This document shows positions 5,214 through 11,281 of a stretch of 11,281 bases of DNA, one piece after another. The notes beneath the pieces are model-generated. The model had not been told where the DNA came from. It saw nothing but the letters and a program-made list of their open reading frames with translations, and searched no databases. Location: the NCBI GenBank assembly GCA_964597535.1, contig CAZQYB010000086.1, positions 1 to 11,281 of the forward strand. The letters run 5' to 3'. The position numbers were made by a program, and so were the translations under genes. The first letter of the stretch is position 1, and each line of letters begins with the position of its first letter. This DNA comes from CAZQYB01 sp964597535 (lineage in GTDB: Bacteria > Planctomycetota > Phycisphaerae > Sedimentisphaerales > Anaerobacaceae).

Positions 5214-5220
5214 TTGAACT

Positions 5221-6366
5221 ATGCCAGACCACCGAAAACTACAATCCGGAAGGTCAAACAAAGCTGAGAGCGGTCAAGAGGGACACAATAAAGACCACTT
5301 AAGATTTGGACTGCTTGGCAAATCAATCACCCAATTGCTGCCAATAGGGGTCGTGACTTTTGACGGTGATTTGAAGATTATCGAGGCAAACGCGGAAGCA
5401 GCAAAACTCATCAAGTTAGACAACACAATCGACAAATCTTTGGCAGCAGGCACTGACGGCGCCGGCACAGAGGTACGGGACTGGAGAACAGAATTGAAAT
5501 CCGTAGTATCAAGGGGAAAAACGCTAAGGTTCGACCGTGTCGGTTATACATTTAACGGTCAAACGAAGCTGTTGCGAATCGTCTGCACACCGCTAAAGAA
5601 AGCAAAAACAAAAAGAATTGCCGGGGCTACCGTCATCATCGAAGATATAACTGAAAGCGTCGATATCCAACGGCGGCTGGCTGACGTCGAGAAACTTGCT
5701 GCCGTTGGGAAACTTGCCTCTAAAGTAGCCCATGAATTAAATAATCCTATGGATGGCATACTGCGATACATCAATCTTACGTTAAGAATCATTGAGCAGG
5801 AGGAGCTTGAAAAGCCCAAAGAGTACCTGGCCCAGTGCCGGCAGGGACTTATGAGAATGGTTCAAATCGTGAGCGAGCTGCTGGAGTTTTCGCGCAGCAC
5901 TTACGTACCATTTGAATACGTCAATATTGAACAACTTATCGAAGACGGCATAAAGACGATGGATTTGAGAGCAGAAGCTTCGAATGTTCAGATATTTCGG
6001 AACTACGCCGCCGACATACCAGAAATCAGAAGCGGCAATCTATTTCAGGTGTTCTGTAACCTTATAAAGAATGCGGTGGATGCAATGCCGGATGGCGGCA
6101 AACTGAACATTTCGACCTACCTGACGGCGGATAATACCGTGGCTGCAGAGTTTCGCGATACAGGAGCGGGCTTCGCATCCGAAAACGCCGGAGCTATATT
6201 CGAGCCATTCTTTACGACAAAAGATAAAGGAAAAGGGACAGGATTGGGATTAGCGGTATGTAAGGACATAGTGGAAAGATATCGCGGTCGAATAACAGCC
6301 GAAAATGCTCCCGAAGGGGGGAGTATTTTCACCGTGTACCTGCCTGTGGCAAGCGAAAGTTCATAA
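5221..6366 (+). CDS. Soluble PAS-domain sensor histidine kinase, NtrB-like
   Basis: This 381-residue cytosolic kinase has no membrane segment or signal peptide. A PAS domain occupies about residues 32-145 (ITQLLPIGVVTFDGDLKIIEANAEA, ending TVIIEDITE). The HisKA domain has the H-box VAHELNNPMDGI, giving phosphoacceptor His171. The HATPase domain has the N-box NLIKNAVDAM (280-289), G1 DTGAG (313-317), F-box FEPFFTTK (327-334) and G2 GKGTGLGLAV (337-346). All catalytic motifs are intact. It should phosphorylate the response regulator encoded 10 bases downstream. The input signal is unknown; PAS domains sense ligands, redox state or partner proteins. The ATG at 5221 lacks an SD but lies at the predicted transcription start. 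Soluble NtrB/FlrB/AtoS-type kinases are its likeliest relatives, and a flagellar role is only suggested by the neighbourhood. Confidence 0.93.
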   Translation: MPDHRKLQSGRSNKAESGQEGHNKDHLRFGLLGKSITQLLPIGVVTFDGDLKIIEANAEAAKLIKLDNTIDKSLAAGTDGAGTEVRDWRTELKSVVSRGKTLRFDRVGYTFNGQTKLLRIVCTPLKKAKTKRIAGATVIIEDITESVDIQRRLADVEKLAAVGKLASKVAHELNNPMDGILRYINLTLRIIEQEELEKPKEYLAQCRQGLMRMVQIVSELLEFSRSTYVPFEYVNIEQLIEDGIKTMDLRAEASNVQIFRNYAADIPEIRSGNLFQVFCNLIKNAVDAMPDGGKLNISTYLTADNTVAAEFRDTGAGFASENAGAIFEPFFTTKDKGKGTGLGLAVCKDIVERYRGRITAENAPEGGSIFTVYLPVASESS

Positions 6367-6376
6367 AGAGTAAGCG

Positions 6377-7768
6377 ATGAATATAACAAAAAGGAATATT
6401 CTTGTCGTAGATGATGACAGAATCATATTAGATTCGTTGTGTGAGTTTTTATCACTCGAAGGGTTCCAAACAAGCGGGGCTGAAACGCTAAAGAGCGCTG
6501 CGGCTAAGCTGCAAGAACGAAGCTATTGCCTTGTTATTACCGATGTTAATTTGCCGGATGGAGACGGCTTTGATTTGTTAGATGTAGTCAAGAGAAACTA
6601 CCCTCAAACGGTGGTAATTGCCATAACCGGCTACGGCACCATTGAAAGCGCGGTCAAAGCCATTAAGCGGGGCGCCTACGAGTACCTTACAAAACCCATC
6701 GTAGATGACGAACTTCGGTTGGCGGTGGAAAGGGCGATAAAACAACAATCGCTTATGAGTGAAAACGAAAGCCTGCGTCTGCAACTCAAACAAAAATATA
6801 GTCTTGAAAACGTAATCAGCCACGATTACAAGATGGCCAAGATTTTTGACCTGATAGAGGCAGTTGCAGACAGCAAAACGACAATACTGATGACAGGCCC
6901 GTCGGGCACAGGCAAAAGTATGCTGGCGAGAGCAATACACGAGCGTTCAAGCCGAGGGAATAAGCCGTTTGTAGAGGTCAGCTGCGGGGCAATACCCGAG
7001 ACACTGCTTGAGAGCGAATTATTCGGCTATGTCAAAGGTGCTTTTACCGGCGCTTTGAACAATAAGGAAGGGAAATTTCTGGCTGCGGACGGTGGAACGA
7101 TTTTCCTCGACGAAATTGGCAACGCGTCACCAGCTCTTCAAGTCAAACTTCTACGGGTATTAGAGGACAGGCATTTCGAGCCGGTCGGCAGTAATAAGAC
7201 TAAAACCGTCGATACAAGGATTGTACTGGCTTCAAATCGCAACCTATCGGAGGAGGTAAGGCAGGGCAGATTTCGTGAAGATTTGTATTACCGAATAAAT
7301 GTGGTAACAATACCGCTGCCGCCTCTAAGTGAAAGGGTGGGCGATGTGCCGCTTTTGGCCAAGCACTTTCTGCGAATATATTGTGCCCAGCATAATAAGG
7401 AAAAGCTGGGTATTACAGACGAGGGTTTTGAGTATTTGGAGCGTTATTCCTGGCCTGGTAATGTTCGCGAGCTGGAAAATGTAATTGAGCGGGCGGTTTT
7501 GCTCAGCAAAGGTAAGTTCATCGGGCCTGATGACCTGCCAAGCTCGGTCAAACAAGACTGGAGCCGGCAACAACAGACATACAAGCCGATGAGTTTAAAG
7601 GAAGCACTGGCAGAGCCGGAGAAGAATCTGATTCGGCAGGCACTCGAAGCCCATCACTGGAACAGACAGGAAACCGCGAAGGCGCTGCAGATAAACCGCA
7701 CAACACTATTTAAAAAAATGAAACAGTACGGTCTCTACGCCGAGGCGGAGCGACTGGGACTGGCTTGA
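6377..7768 (+). CDS. NtrC-family sigma-54-dependent response regulator
   Basis: This 463-residue bacterial enhancer-binding protein has three domains. The receiver domain (about 6-120) has acidic residues VDDD (11-14), phosphoacceptor Asp56 in VITDVNLPDGDG, the Thr of AITGYG and Lys107. The AAA+ domain (about 148-380) has Walker A GPSGTGKS (174-181), the sigma-54-contacting GAFTGA loop (221-226), Walker B TIFLDE (241-246) and the arginine-containing REDLYYRINV. The C-terminal Fis-type HTH (about 415-450) has NRQETAKALQINRTTLFKKM. The intact GAFTGA means it should open sigma-54 promoters by ATP hydrolysis when phosphorylated. It follows the kinase by 10 bases, so the pair is one operon. Its regulon is not visible; I found no -24/-12 promoter in the intergenic regions examined. 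NtrC, AtoC, ZraR and FlrC share this architecture, so no gene symbol is given. Confidence 0.95.
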   Translation: MNITKRNILVVDDDRIILDSLCEFLSLEGFQTSGAETLKSAAAKLQERSYCLVITDVNLPDGDGFDLLDVVKRNYPQTVVIAITGYGTIESAVKAIKRGAYEYLTKPIVDDELRLAVERAIKQQSLMSENESLRLQLKQKYSLENVISHDYKMAKIFDLIEAVADSKTTILMTGPSGTGKSMLARAIHERSSRGNKPFVEVSCGAIPETLLESELFGYVKGAFTGALNNKEGKFLAADGGTIFLDEIGNASPALQVKLLRVLEDRHFEPVGSNKTKTVDTRIVLASNRNLSEEVRQGRFREDLYYRINVVTIPLPPLSERVGDVPLLAKHFLRIYCAQHNKEKLGITDEGFEYLERYSWPGNVRELENVIERAVLLSKGKFIGPDDLPSSVKQDWSRQQQTYKPMSLKEALAEPEKNLIRQALEAHHWNRQETAKALQINRTTLFKKMKQYGLYAEAERLGLA

Positions 7769-7783
7769 AATTAATTATTGGAG

Positions 7784-8041
7784 ATGCGAGAAGCTGCCGC
7801 GAGCGGTAAGTCTATGTACCACATTGTAGAAAAGATATTGTTCGGCGTAAGCTTTATCGCCATCGGCGGGGCGGTGGCGTTGATGTTTTTCTTCGTGTTC
7901 GCCCCGAGTATCCTCGGCTCGAAAACAATACATAAGCAACTCGAGAAACTCCAGCAGGAAACTAAACTGATGAACGAACAGCTAAAACGGATAGTCGAAT
8001 ATCTGGAAAAAGGCAAAGAGAAACCTAAGAAGAGGCCTTGA
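7784..8041 (+). CDS. Small single-pass membrane protein with coiled-coil tail
   Basis: This unrecognised protein has about 85 residues. A hydrophobic helix (residues 18-40, ILFGVSFIAIGGAVALMFFF) is followed after a short APSILGSK linker by a charged heptad segment (about 49-75, KQLEKLQQETKLMNEQLKRI) and a Lys-rich tail. With the positively charged tail, the coiled coil probably lies in the cytoplasm. It starts 15 bases after the NtrC-type gene on the same strand, so co-transcription is likely. The start is uncertain: TTG 7778, ATG 7784 and ATG 7814 (MYHIVEK) are all in frame, and none has a well-spaced SD, since GGAG directly touches ATG 7784. It could be an accessory or target of the two-component system. 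No family is known to me. Confidence 0.6.
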   Translation: MREAAASGKSMYHIVEKILFGVSFIAIGGAVALMFFFVFAPSILGSKTIHKQLEKLQQETKLMNEQLKRIVEYLEKGKEKPKKRP

Positions 8042-8170
8042 GTTAATTGCACGAGCTTAGGAGCAGATAAAGAATCGATTTTTCAGAATTGGGTTTGGGG
8101 GGATTTCGATGGTATGACGAAAGGTTAAACGCTCAGGACGCCGAGCCTACTCCGCCGTAGTAGCCAACGG
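8042..8170. other. Intergenic region with GTAGCC/GGCTAC hairpin between convergent genes
   Basis: Between the convergent small membrane gene and the diguanylate cyclase gene, GTAGCC (8160-8165) pairs with GGCTAC (8169-8174) across a 3-base AAC loop, overlapping the cyclase stop codon. CTAC and GTAG around 8147-8160 can form a second small stem. There is no T-tract on either side, so this is not a standard intrinsic terminator; a dispersed REP-like palindrome is more likely. Confidence 0.4.
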
Positions 8171-8206
8171 CTACGAAGGCCGGAAGGGGCTACGAAGGCC
8201 GGAAGG
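8169..8206. repeat. 19-bp perfect tandem duplication at the end of the GGDEF gene
   Basis: GGCTACGAAGGCCGGAAGG occurs at 8169-8187 and 8188-8206 without mismatch. Nineteen is not a multiple of three, so the two copies are read in different frames on the minus strand. The upstream copy reads through as PSGLRS, while the second copy supplies the TAG stop. The last ten or so residues of the cyclase are therefore made by the duplication. Confidence 0.9.
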
Positions 8207-9628
8207 GGCGATTTTGGAGGTAACTACTCGGTTTCGGCCGGTGTGTTTGGCCTCGTAGAGAGCAGTATCGGCTCGCTGCAGTATGTTTTCCGCAGACTCA
8301 TCAGATGAGCCGGACCATTCGGCGACGCCGCAGCTTATCGTAGCCGGCGGAACTTTGGATATCGAGATAGTTTTGACCTGGCGTCGCAATCTCTCTAACA
8401 GTACCATCGCCTCGTTTAGTTTTGTTTCCGGCATTAAGAGTACGAATTCGTCACCACCATAGCGGGCGATTACTATGTCGGTCATTCGCACATTATGGCG
8501 CATAATTTTCGCCAGCTTTTGCAACATCCTGTCGCCGGCGGCGTGGCCTGCATTGTCATTGATTTCTTTGAAGTTATCCACATCCATAATGGCGACAGAA
8601 AAACTGTGCTTGTAACGAAGCGCCCGTGAGTACTCGACCTTTAAGGCCTGGTCAAGGACGCGGCGCGTACCAACACCGGTTAAGGGGTCTATCTCGCTAT
8701 CGCGTCGGGCTTTCTTATAGTTCTGGTACAGCTTAGCGTTAGTTAGGTTAGCATTGAGAACTCCCTGCAGCAGTGAGGCCTTGTACAACCATAGTTCCCT
8801 TGAGCAGCTCGAGGGCGGATTGAGCCGGCACATACAGAGAAAACCCTGCCTGCTTATCGTACTGCCGTCGCGGTCGTTGAATTGGTCCTGGATACAAAGT
8901 GGAATGATGAGTCTGGACAGTTGGGTTGCGGACGTCCTGCACTCCTGGCAGGCTTCATCACAGTTTTCGTCAATGATAATTTGTCCGTTTTCAGCTAATT
9001 TCTTTATTTTCTCCGGGTTGAGTAACCTTTCCTTAGAAAGTGGACAACCTTTCCGATAAAGCATCGAAGCCGAAGAACCTTTTTGGGCAAGGCAGAGTAC
9101 AGCGCGGTCTGCATTAAAGCTTTTGGGCACTTCGTTAATGGCTAACGCAGTAACATCGTCAAAATCCAAACTCTTTAATCCGGCAGGGAGGGTCGCAAGC
9201 TCCTCGGCAGCGTTCTTCATAGCGTTATTGATACGCAGCTGGTAAGCTATGACGTCCCGGCTGGAAACCATACCTACGGGGACGCCGTTCTCAACAATTG
9301 GGACGTGGCGTATTTTGTGTTCGGCCATAAGCTGTTCGACCTCTGCGATTGTCATCTCGATACTGCAGGATATTGCCTCTGTCGTCATTATGTGCTTTGC
9401 AAGTACTTTGTCCGGTGGTAAGGAGTCTGCCAGTATCTTTGCCAGCATATCGCGTTCTGTGAGGACGCCGGCAAACCTATCCTGCGCATTAAAGACAACG
9501 AGGCAGCCCACCTGATTATCGGTCATTTTTCTGGCCGCCTCTGCGGCGGTGGCGTTTTCTTTGATTGCCAATAATTTGCCCGGTTGTTTTGCAACCTGCT
9601 CAATGTCTTTGACTGTGGGTTTCAGCAT
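8171..9628 (-). CDS. CBS-GAF-GGDEF diguanylate cyclase
   Basis: This is a soluble protein of 485 residues from ATG 9628. Two CBS motifs lie at about 6-66 and 75-134 (GVLTERDML and GMVSSRDVIAY); such Bateman modules bind adenine nucleotides. A GAF-like sensor region (about 139-299) contains a Cys cluster. The GGDEF domain (about 311-471) has DPLTGVGTRR, the metal-binding MDVDNFKEIND and an intact RYGGDEF active site (GGDEF 391-395), so c-di-GMP synthesis from GTP is expected. RMTD (381-384) resembles the inhibitory I-site but has six rather than five residues before GGDEF. The last residues are encoded by a 19-bp tandem duplication. An in-frame TTG at 9661 adds 11 residues and has AAAGG upstream, so the start is uncertain. 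The PilZ protein in this window is a possible receptor for the product. Confidence 0.92.
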   Translation of the reverse strand: MLKPTVKDIEQVAKQPGKLLAIKENATAAEAARKMTDNQVGCLVVFNAQDRFAGVLTERDMLAKILADSLPPDKVLAKHIMTTEAISCSIEMTIAEVEQLMAEHKIRHVPIVENGVPVGMVSSRDVIAYQLRINNAMKNAAEELATLPAGLKSLDFDDVTALAINEVPKSFNADRAVLCLAQKGSSASMLYRKGCPLSKERLLNPEKIKKLAENGQIIIDENCDEACQECRTSATQLSRLIIPLCIQDQFNDRDGSTISRQGFLCMCRLNPPSSCSRELWLYKASLLQGVLNANLTNAKLYQNYKKARRDSEIDPLTGVGTRRVLDQALKVEYSRALRYKHSFSVAIMDVDNFKEINDNAGHAAGDRMLQKLAKIMRHNVRMTDIVIARYGGDEFVLLMPETKLNEAMVLLERLRRQVKTISISKVPPATISCGVAEWSGSSDESAENILQRADTALYEAKHTGRNRVVTSKIAPSGLRSPFRPS

Positions 9629-9669
9629 GGTTCTTTTCTTTATAAAAAGCGTACTTTCCAACCATTGCC

Positions 9670-9682
9670 TTTATCAGATAAA
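9670..9682. promoter_or_regulatory. 13-bp palindrome upstream of the GGDEF gene
   Basis: TTTATC-A-GATAAA is a perfect dyad 41 bases upstream of the ATG at 9628 and only 8 bases upstream of the alternative TTG start at 9661. A weak TCGACA -35-like element lies upstream of it on the minus strand without a well-spaced -10. The dyad could be an operator, but it is short and AT-rich. Confidence 0.3.
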
Positions 9683-9771
9683 ACTTGCTTTTAGTTGTCG
9701 AAAACTTTTGTCCTGACGTGCTTTTTTTCATAGAAAAACAACATTCAGGATATAAGCCTGCCAAATACGGT

Positions 9772-9933
9772 TCAGCGGCGCCACTCGGCTTTGCGAACCA
9801 TCAACGGTGGCATCTGTTGAGGTTCAACTCTTCGGCTGCCTGGCTTCACGCAGCTTTTGTTGCTCGGATACCAGCGAATATTGAACAGCTTGATTTTCAA
9901 AGGTAATTTATTTTTCTTCAATTTGCCAAACAT
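9772..9933 (-). CDS. Possible small basic protein (53 aa), unrecognised
   Basis: This minus-strand frame from ATG 9933 to TGA at 9772-9774 lies between hisF and the cyclase gene. The product starts MFGKLKKNKLPLKIKLFNIR and ends VRKAEWRR; it is very basic with a central WYPSN segment. It has no membrane helix and no family I know. The amino-acid composition looks more protein-like than most chance frames, but the upstream sequence offers only GAGATTAGG rather than a standard SD. A strong purine run (GGAGGAGG on the minus strand, 9981-9988) is too distant for this ATG and better placed for a 19-codon frame starting at 9967. The rest of 9662-10043 shows nothing else that I can call. Confidence 0.25.
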   Translation of the reverse strand: MFGKLKKNKLPLKIKLFNIRWYPSNKSCVKPGSRRVEPQQMPPLMVRKAEWRR

Positions 9934-10043
9934 TGCCTAATCTCTTCTGTACGCGACACGAAAACATTTCAGACCCTGCCCCTCCTCCTATCGGCTGATT
10001 TGCGGGATGACTTAAACAGTGGATATGAAGGGAAAACAGAACA

Positions 10044-10817
10044 CTATACGCTGCGAACTGGTATTCCCCGTTCGGCCAAGTACTCTTTCATCTGCTTTAT
10101 AGAGTATTTTCCGAAATGTGCGATTGAGGCGACGAGGACAGCGTCGGCGTGGCCTTCAACAACGGCCTCGTACAGATGTTCGAGAGTTCCCGCTCCGCCG
10201 GAAGCGATTACAGGAAGACCGACCGCGTCTGCTATTGCCCTGGTCATTGGTATATCGTACCCGGCCTGTGTGCCGTCGGCGTCCATACTTGTCGGCAGGA
10301 TTGCTCCGGCCCCCAGGTCTTCAACCTTTTTTGCCCATTCGACGGCGTCAATGCCTGCGCCGACCGTTCCGCCTTTGACCATAACTTCAAAGCCGGACGG
10401 CAATTCGGAATTAGTGCGTGTGTCAATCGCGATTGTGATTTTCTCGCTACCAAATTCATCGGCTGCCTCCTTGACTAAATCGGGATTGCGAACGGCGGCG
10501 GTGTTGATTGATACTTTTGATACGCCCATATCGAGCAGGTCATGGATTGCCTGACAGCTACCGATTCCTCCGCCGACGGTGAGCGGGACGTCCGGCGACA
10601 TTGCCTCGACCGTTCTTTTTACGGCATCGAGAAATGTTTTTCTGCCTTCGATGGTGGCGGTAATATCCAGAAAGACAAGCTCATCCGCTCCGGCCTTGCA
10701 GTAGGCGGCGGCGTTTTCGGCGGGGTCGCCTACATCTTTCAAATTAACAAAGTTAATGCCTTTGACCAATCGGCCGTCTTTTGTATCCAGACAGGGGATA
10801 ATTCTTCTGTAATCCAT
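10044..10817 (-). CDS. hisF: Imidazole glycerol phosphate synthase, cyclase subunit HisF
   Basis: With the glutaminase HisH, this cytoplasmic TIM-barrel enzyme turns PRFAR and ammonia into imidazole glycerol phosphate and AICAR, linking histidine and purine synthesis. The N-terminus MDYRRIIPCLDTKDGRLVKG is diagnostic and supplies catalytic Asp11. The second catalytic Asp is Asp132 in ITIAIDTRTN. Phosphate-binding loops are seen as LTVGGGIGS (about 79-87) and VIASGGAGT. The length, 257 residues, is normal. ATG 10817 has AGGAG about 8 bases upstream. No hisH or hisA is adjacent, so the his genes are dispersed in this organism. Only a weak promoter candidate, a TCGACC/TGGTACACT pair on the minus strand, is visible upstream. 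The long plus-strand frame opposite it is an antisense shadow. Confidence 0.96.
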   Translation of the reverse strand: MDYRRIIPCLDTKDGRLVKGINFVNLKDVGDPAENAAAYCKAGADELVFLDITATIEGRKTFLDAVKRTVEAMSPDVPLTVGGGIGSCQAIHDLLDMGVSKVSINTAAVRNPDLVKEAADEFGSEKITIAIDTRTNSELPSGFEVMVKGGTVGAGIDAVEWAKKVEDLGAGAILPTSMDADGTQAGYDIPMTRAIADAVGLPVIASGGAGTLEHLYEAVVEGHADAVLVASIAHFGKYSIKQMKEYLAERGIPVRSV

Positions 10818-10904
10818 CTTTTTTGCTCCTGATATAGTCGAGTATTTGCCAGAATTCTAATTTCACAATCCGTTGAAGAGTGTACCAGACAAAACTAAGG
10901 CGGT

Positions 10905-10922
10905 CGAGAAAATAAGTTCTCG
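10905..10922. promoter_or_regulatory. Small inverted repeat upstream of hisF
   Basis: CGAGAA-AATAAG-TTCTCG is a perfect 6-bp dyad with a 6-base loop about 90 bases upstream of hisF, close to a weak -35-like TCGACC on the minus strand. It could be an operator or chance; there is no T-tract. Confidence 0.25.
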
Positions 10923-10998
10923 TATCGAGCACTGCTATGTTGCTTTTGATATTGGCGCAGATTTTTGCCGGCGGAATGGTGTCAGTCGCATAGAAAAC

Positions 10999-11026
10999 GG
11001 CCGGGCAAAAGTAAGCCCGGCCTTTT
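10999..11026 (-). terminator. Strong intrinsic terminator, bidirectional
   Basis: GGCCGGGC (10999-11006) pairs perfectly with GCCCGGCC (11015-11022) across an 8-base loop, with TTTT at 11023-11026 on the plus strand and AAAA at 10994-10997, giving a T-tract on the minus strand too. It lies about 30 bases past the stop codon of the HEAT-repeat gene and upstream of hisF, so its main role is probably to end the HEAT-gene transcript and insulate hisF. Confidence 0.85.
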
Positions 11027-11052
11027 CTTCGTAAAAGTTACAGTTGATGAAT

Positions 11053-11281
11053 TTATTCCACCGGCTGAGCAGCTTCGGCCAAGTAGTTATCGACGTAGCT
11101 TCGCCAGCGCTCGATGATATCGTCCTGCTGGCCGGCGAATCTGTCTTTGCGGAAGCCGAAATCCCGGCCGGTAAGCTCCTTTAGCAACCTGTTAGCGCAT
11201 TTGCGTACCTCGCGATATTCACTATCTAATTGTTCAACGAGGATGGGTAAGACCTGCTGCTTGGGTTGCTTTAGAAAGGCG
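11053..11281 (-). CDS. HEAT-repeat protein, C-terminal fragment (cut by window edge)
   Basis: Only the last 75 codons are present, ending with TAA at 11053-11055; the 5' part lies beyond the right edge. The visible sequence has one HEAT-like helix pair (VLPILVEQLDSEYREVRKCANRLL, written here as VLPILVEQLDSEYREV then RKCANRLL) followed by LTGRDFGFRKDRF and IIERWRSYV. An 'LTG-x-x-FGF ... RW' tail after HEAT repeats is something I associate with planctomycete proteins, whose role is usually unknown scaffolding or lyase-like activity. Its stop is followed by the strong terminator at 10999-11026. Function and full architecture cannot be judged from this fragment. Confidence 0.75.
   Translation of the reverse strand, partial: AFLKQPKQQVLPILVEQLDSEYREVRKCANRLLKELTGRDFGFRKDRFAGQQDDIIERWRSYVDNYLAEAAQPVE

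Larger units (their letters stand above)
4832..5220. promoter_or_regulatory. 389-bp divergent regulatory region between pilZ and the kinase gene
   Basis: This AT-rich region has no ORF worth calling. It contains the palindrome CACCGGTG (4975-4982) abutting a TTGACA (4983-4988), with TATAAC 20 bases on (5009-5014), a spacing too long for a confident promoter. It also has a 9-bp inverted repeat CAAAGAGTT/AACTCTTTG with a 20-bp gap (5102-5110, 5131-5139), a 7-bp inverted repeat ATGTTGC-T6-GCAACAT (5160-5179), and the kinase promoter (5186-5213). A -24/-12 sigma-54 element was sought and not found. Confidence 0.5.

Noticed and set aside
5092..5220. Sigma-54 (-24/-12) promoter for the kinase-regulator operon
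   Set aside because: TTGC elements are present but none has GG ten bases upstream; a sigma-70-type promoter fits much better.
9685..9906. 73-codon plus-strand ORF between the cyclase and hisF
   Set aside because: It has no SD, no domain, and overlaps the more protein-like minus-strand frame.
10000..10554. 184-codon plus-strand ORF
   Set aside because: It is an antisense shadow of hisF, whose catalytic motifs are unmistakable on the minus strand.

Overview
The window looks like a chromosomal segment of a moderate-GC, flagellated Gram-negative bacterium. The best guess is a Planctomycetota member of the Phycisphaerae/Sedimentisphaerales type. The grounds are a truncated HEAT-repeat protein with a C-terminal tail common in planctomycetes, a whiG/fliA-type sigma factor beside divergent FlgN-like and FlgB-like proteins, scattered single amino-acid biosynthesis genes (dapF, hisF), and wide intergenic spaces with degenerate repeats. 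This assignment is inference, because no rRNA or marker gene is present.

Layout. Positions 1-809 carry no convincing gene. They hold direct repeats, a promoter overlapped by a 24-bp palindrome, a purine-rich minisatellite, a REP-like inverted repeat, and a decaying array of 22-bp repeats that runs into the ribosome binding site of a small MerR-type regulator (810-1103). A FlgN-like chaperone (1335-1736) and a divergent FlgB-like rod protein (1746-2162) follow closely spaced. After a 425-nt gap comes fliA (2588-3364). The gap contains a near-consensus sigma-28 promoter, which suggests FliA activates its own gene. dapF (3605-4483) has its own sigma-70-type promoter and converges, 3 nt apart, with a PilZ-domain gene (4487-4831, minus).

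Divergent from pilZ is a soluble NtrB-like PAS histidine kinase (5221-6366) with its NtrC-type, sigma-54-activating response regulator (6377-7768). A small membrane/coiled-coil protein (7784-8041) follows and may belong to the same operon. The kinase promoter sits so close to the ATG that its mRNA is probably leaderless. Converging from the right is a CBS-GAF-GGDEF diguanylate cyclase (8171-9628, minus), whose stop codon lies in a 19-bp tandem duplication. Beyond it are a possible 53-aa ORF, hisF (10044-10817, minus), a strong bidirectional terminator (10999-11026), and the 3' end of a HEAT-repeat gene (11053-11281, minus).

How the genes may fit together. Flagellar sigma factor, export chaperone, rod protein, a c-di-GMP effector (PilZ), a c-di-GMP synthase (GGDEF) and a sigma-54 two-component pair are all compatible with a motility/surface-lifestyle control region. 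The two-component pair carries no direct sequence link to flagella, so that link is inference. dapF and hisF appear to be independent housekeeping genes. I saw no phage, insertion sequence, CRISPR, toxin-antitoxin or secretion system. The unusual content is regulatory architecture and small-scale repeats rather than a recognisable new multi-gene system.
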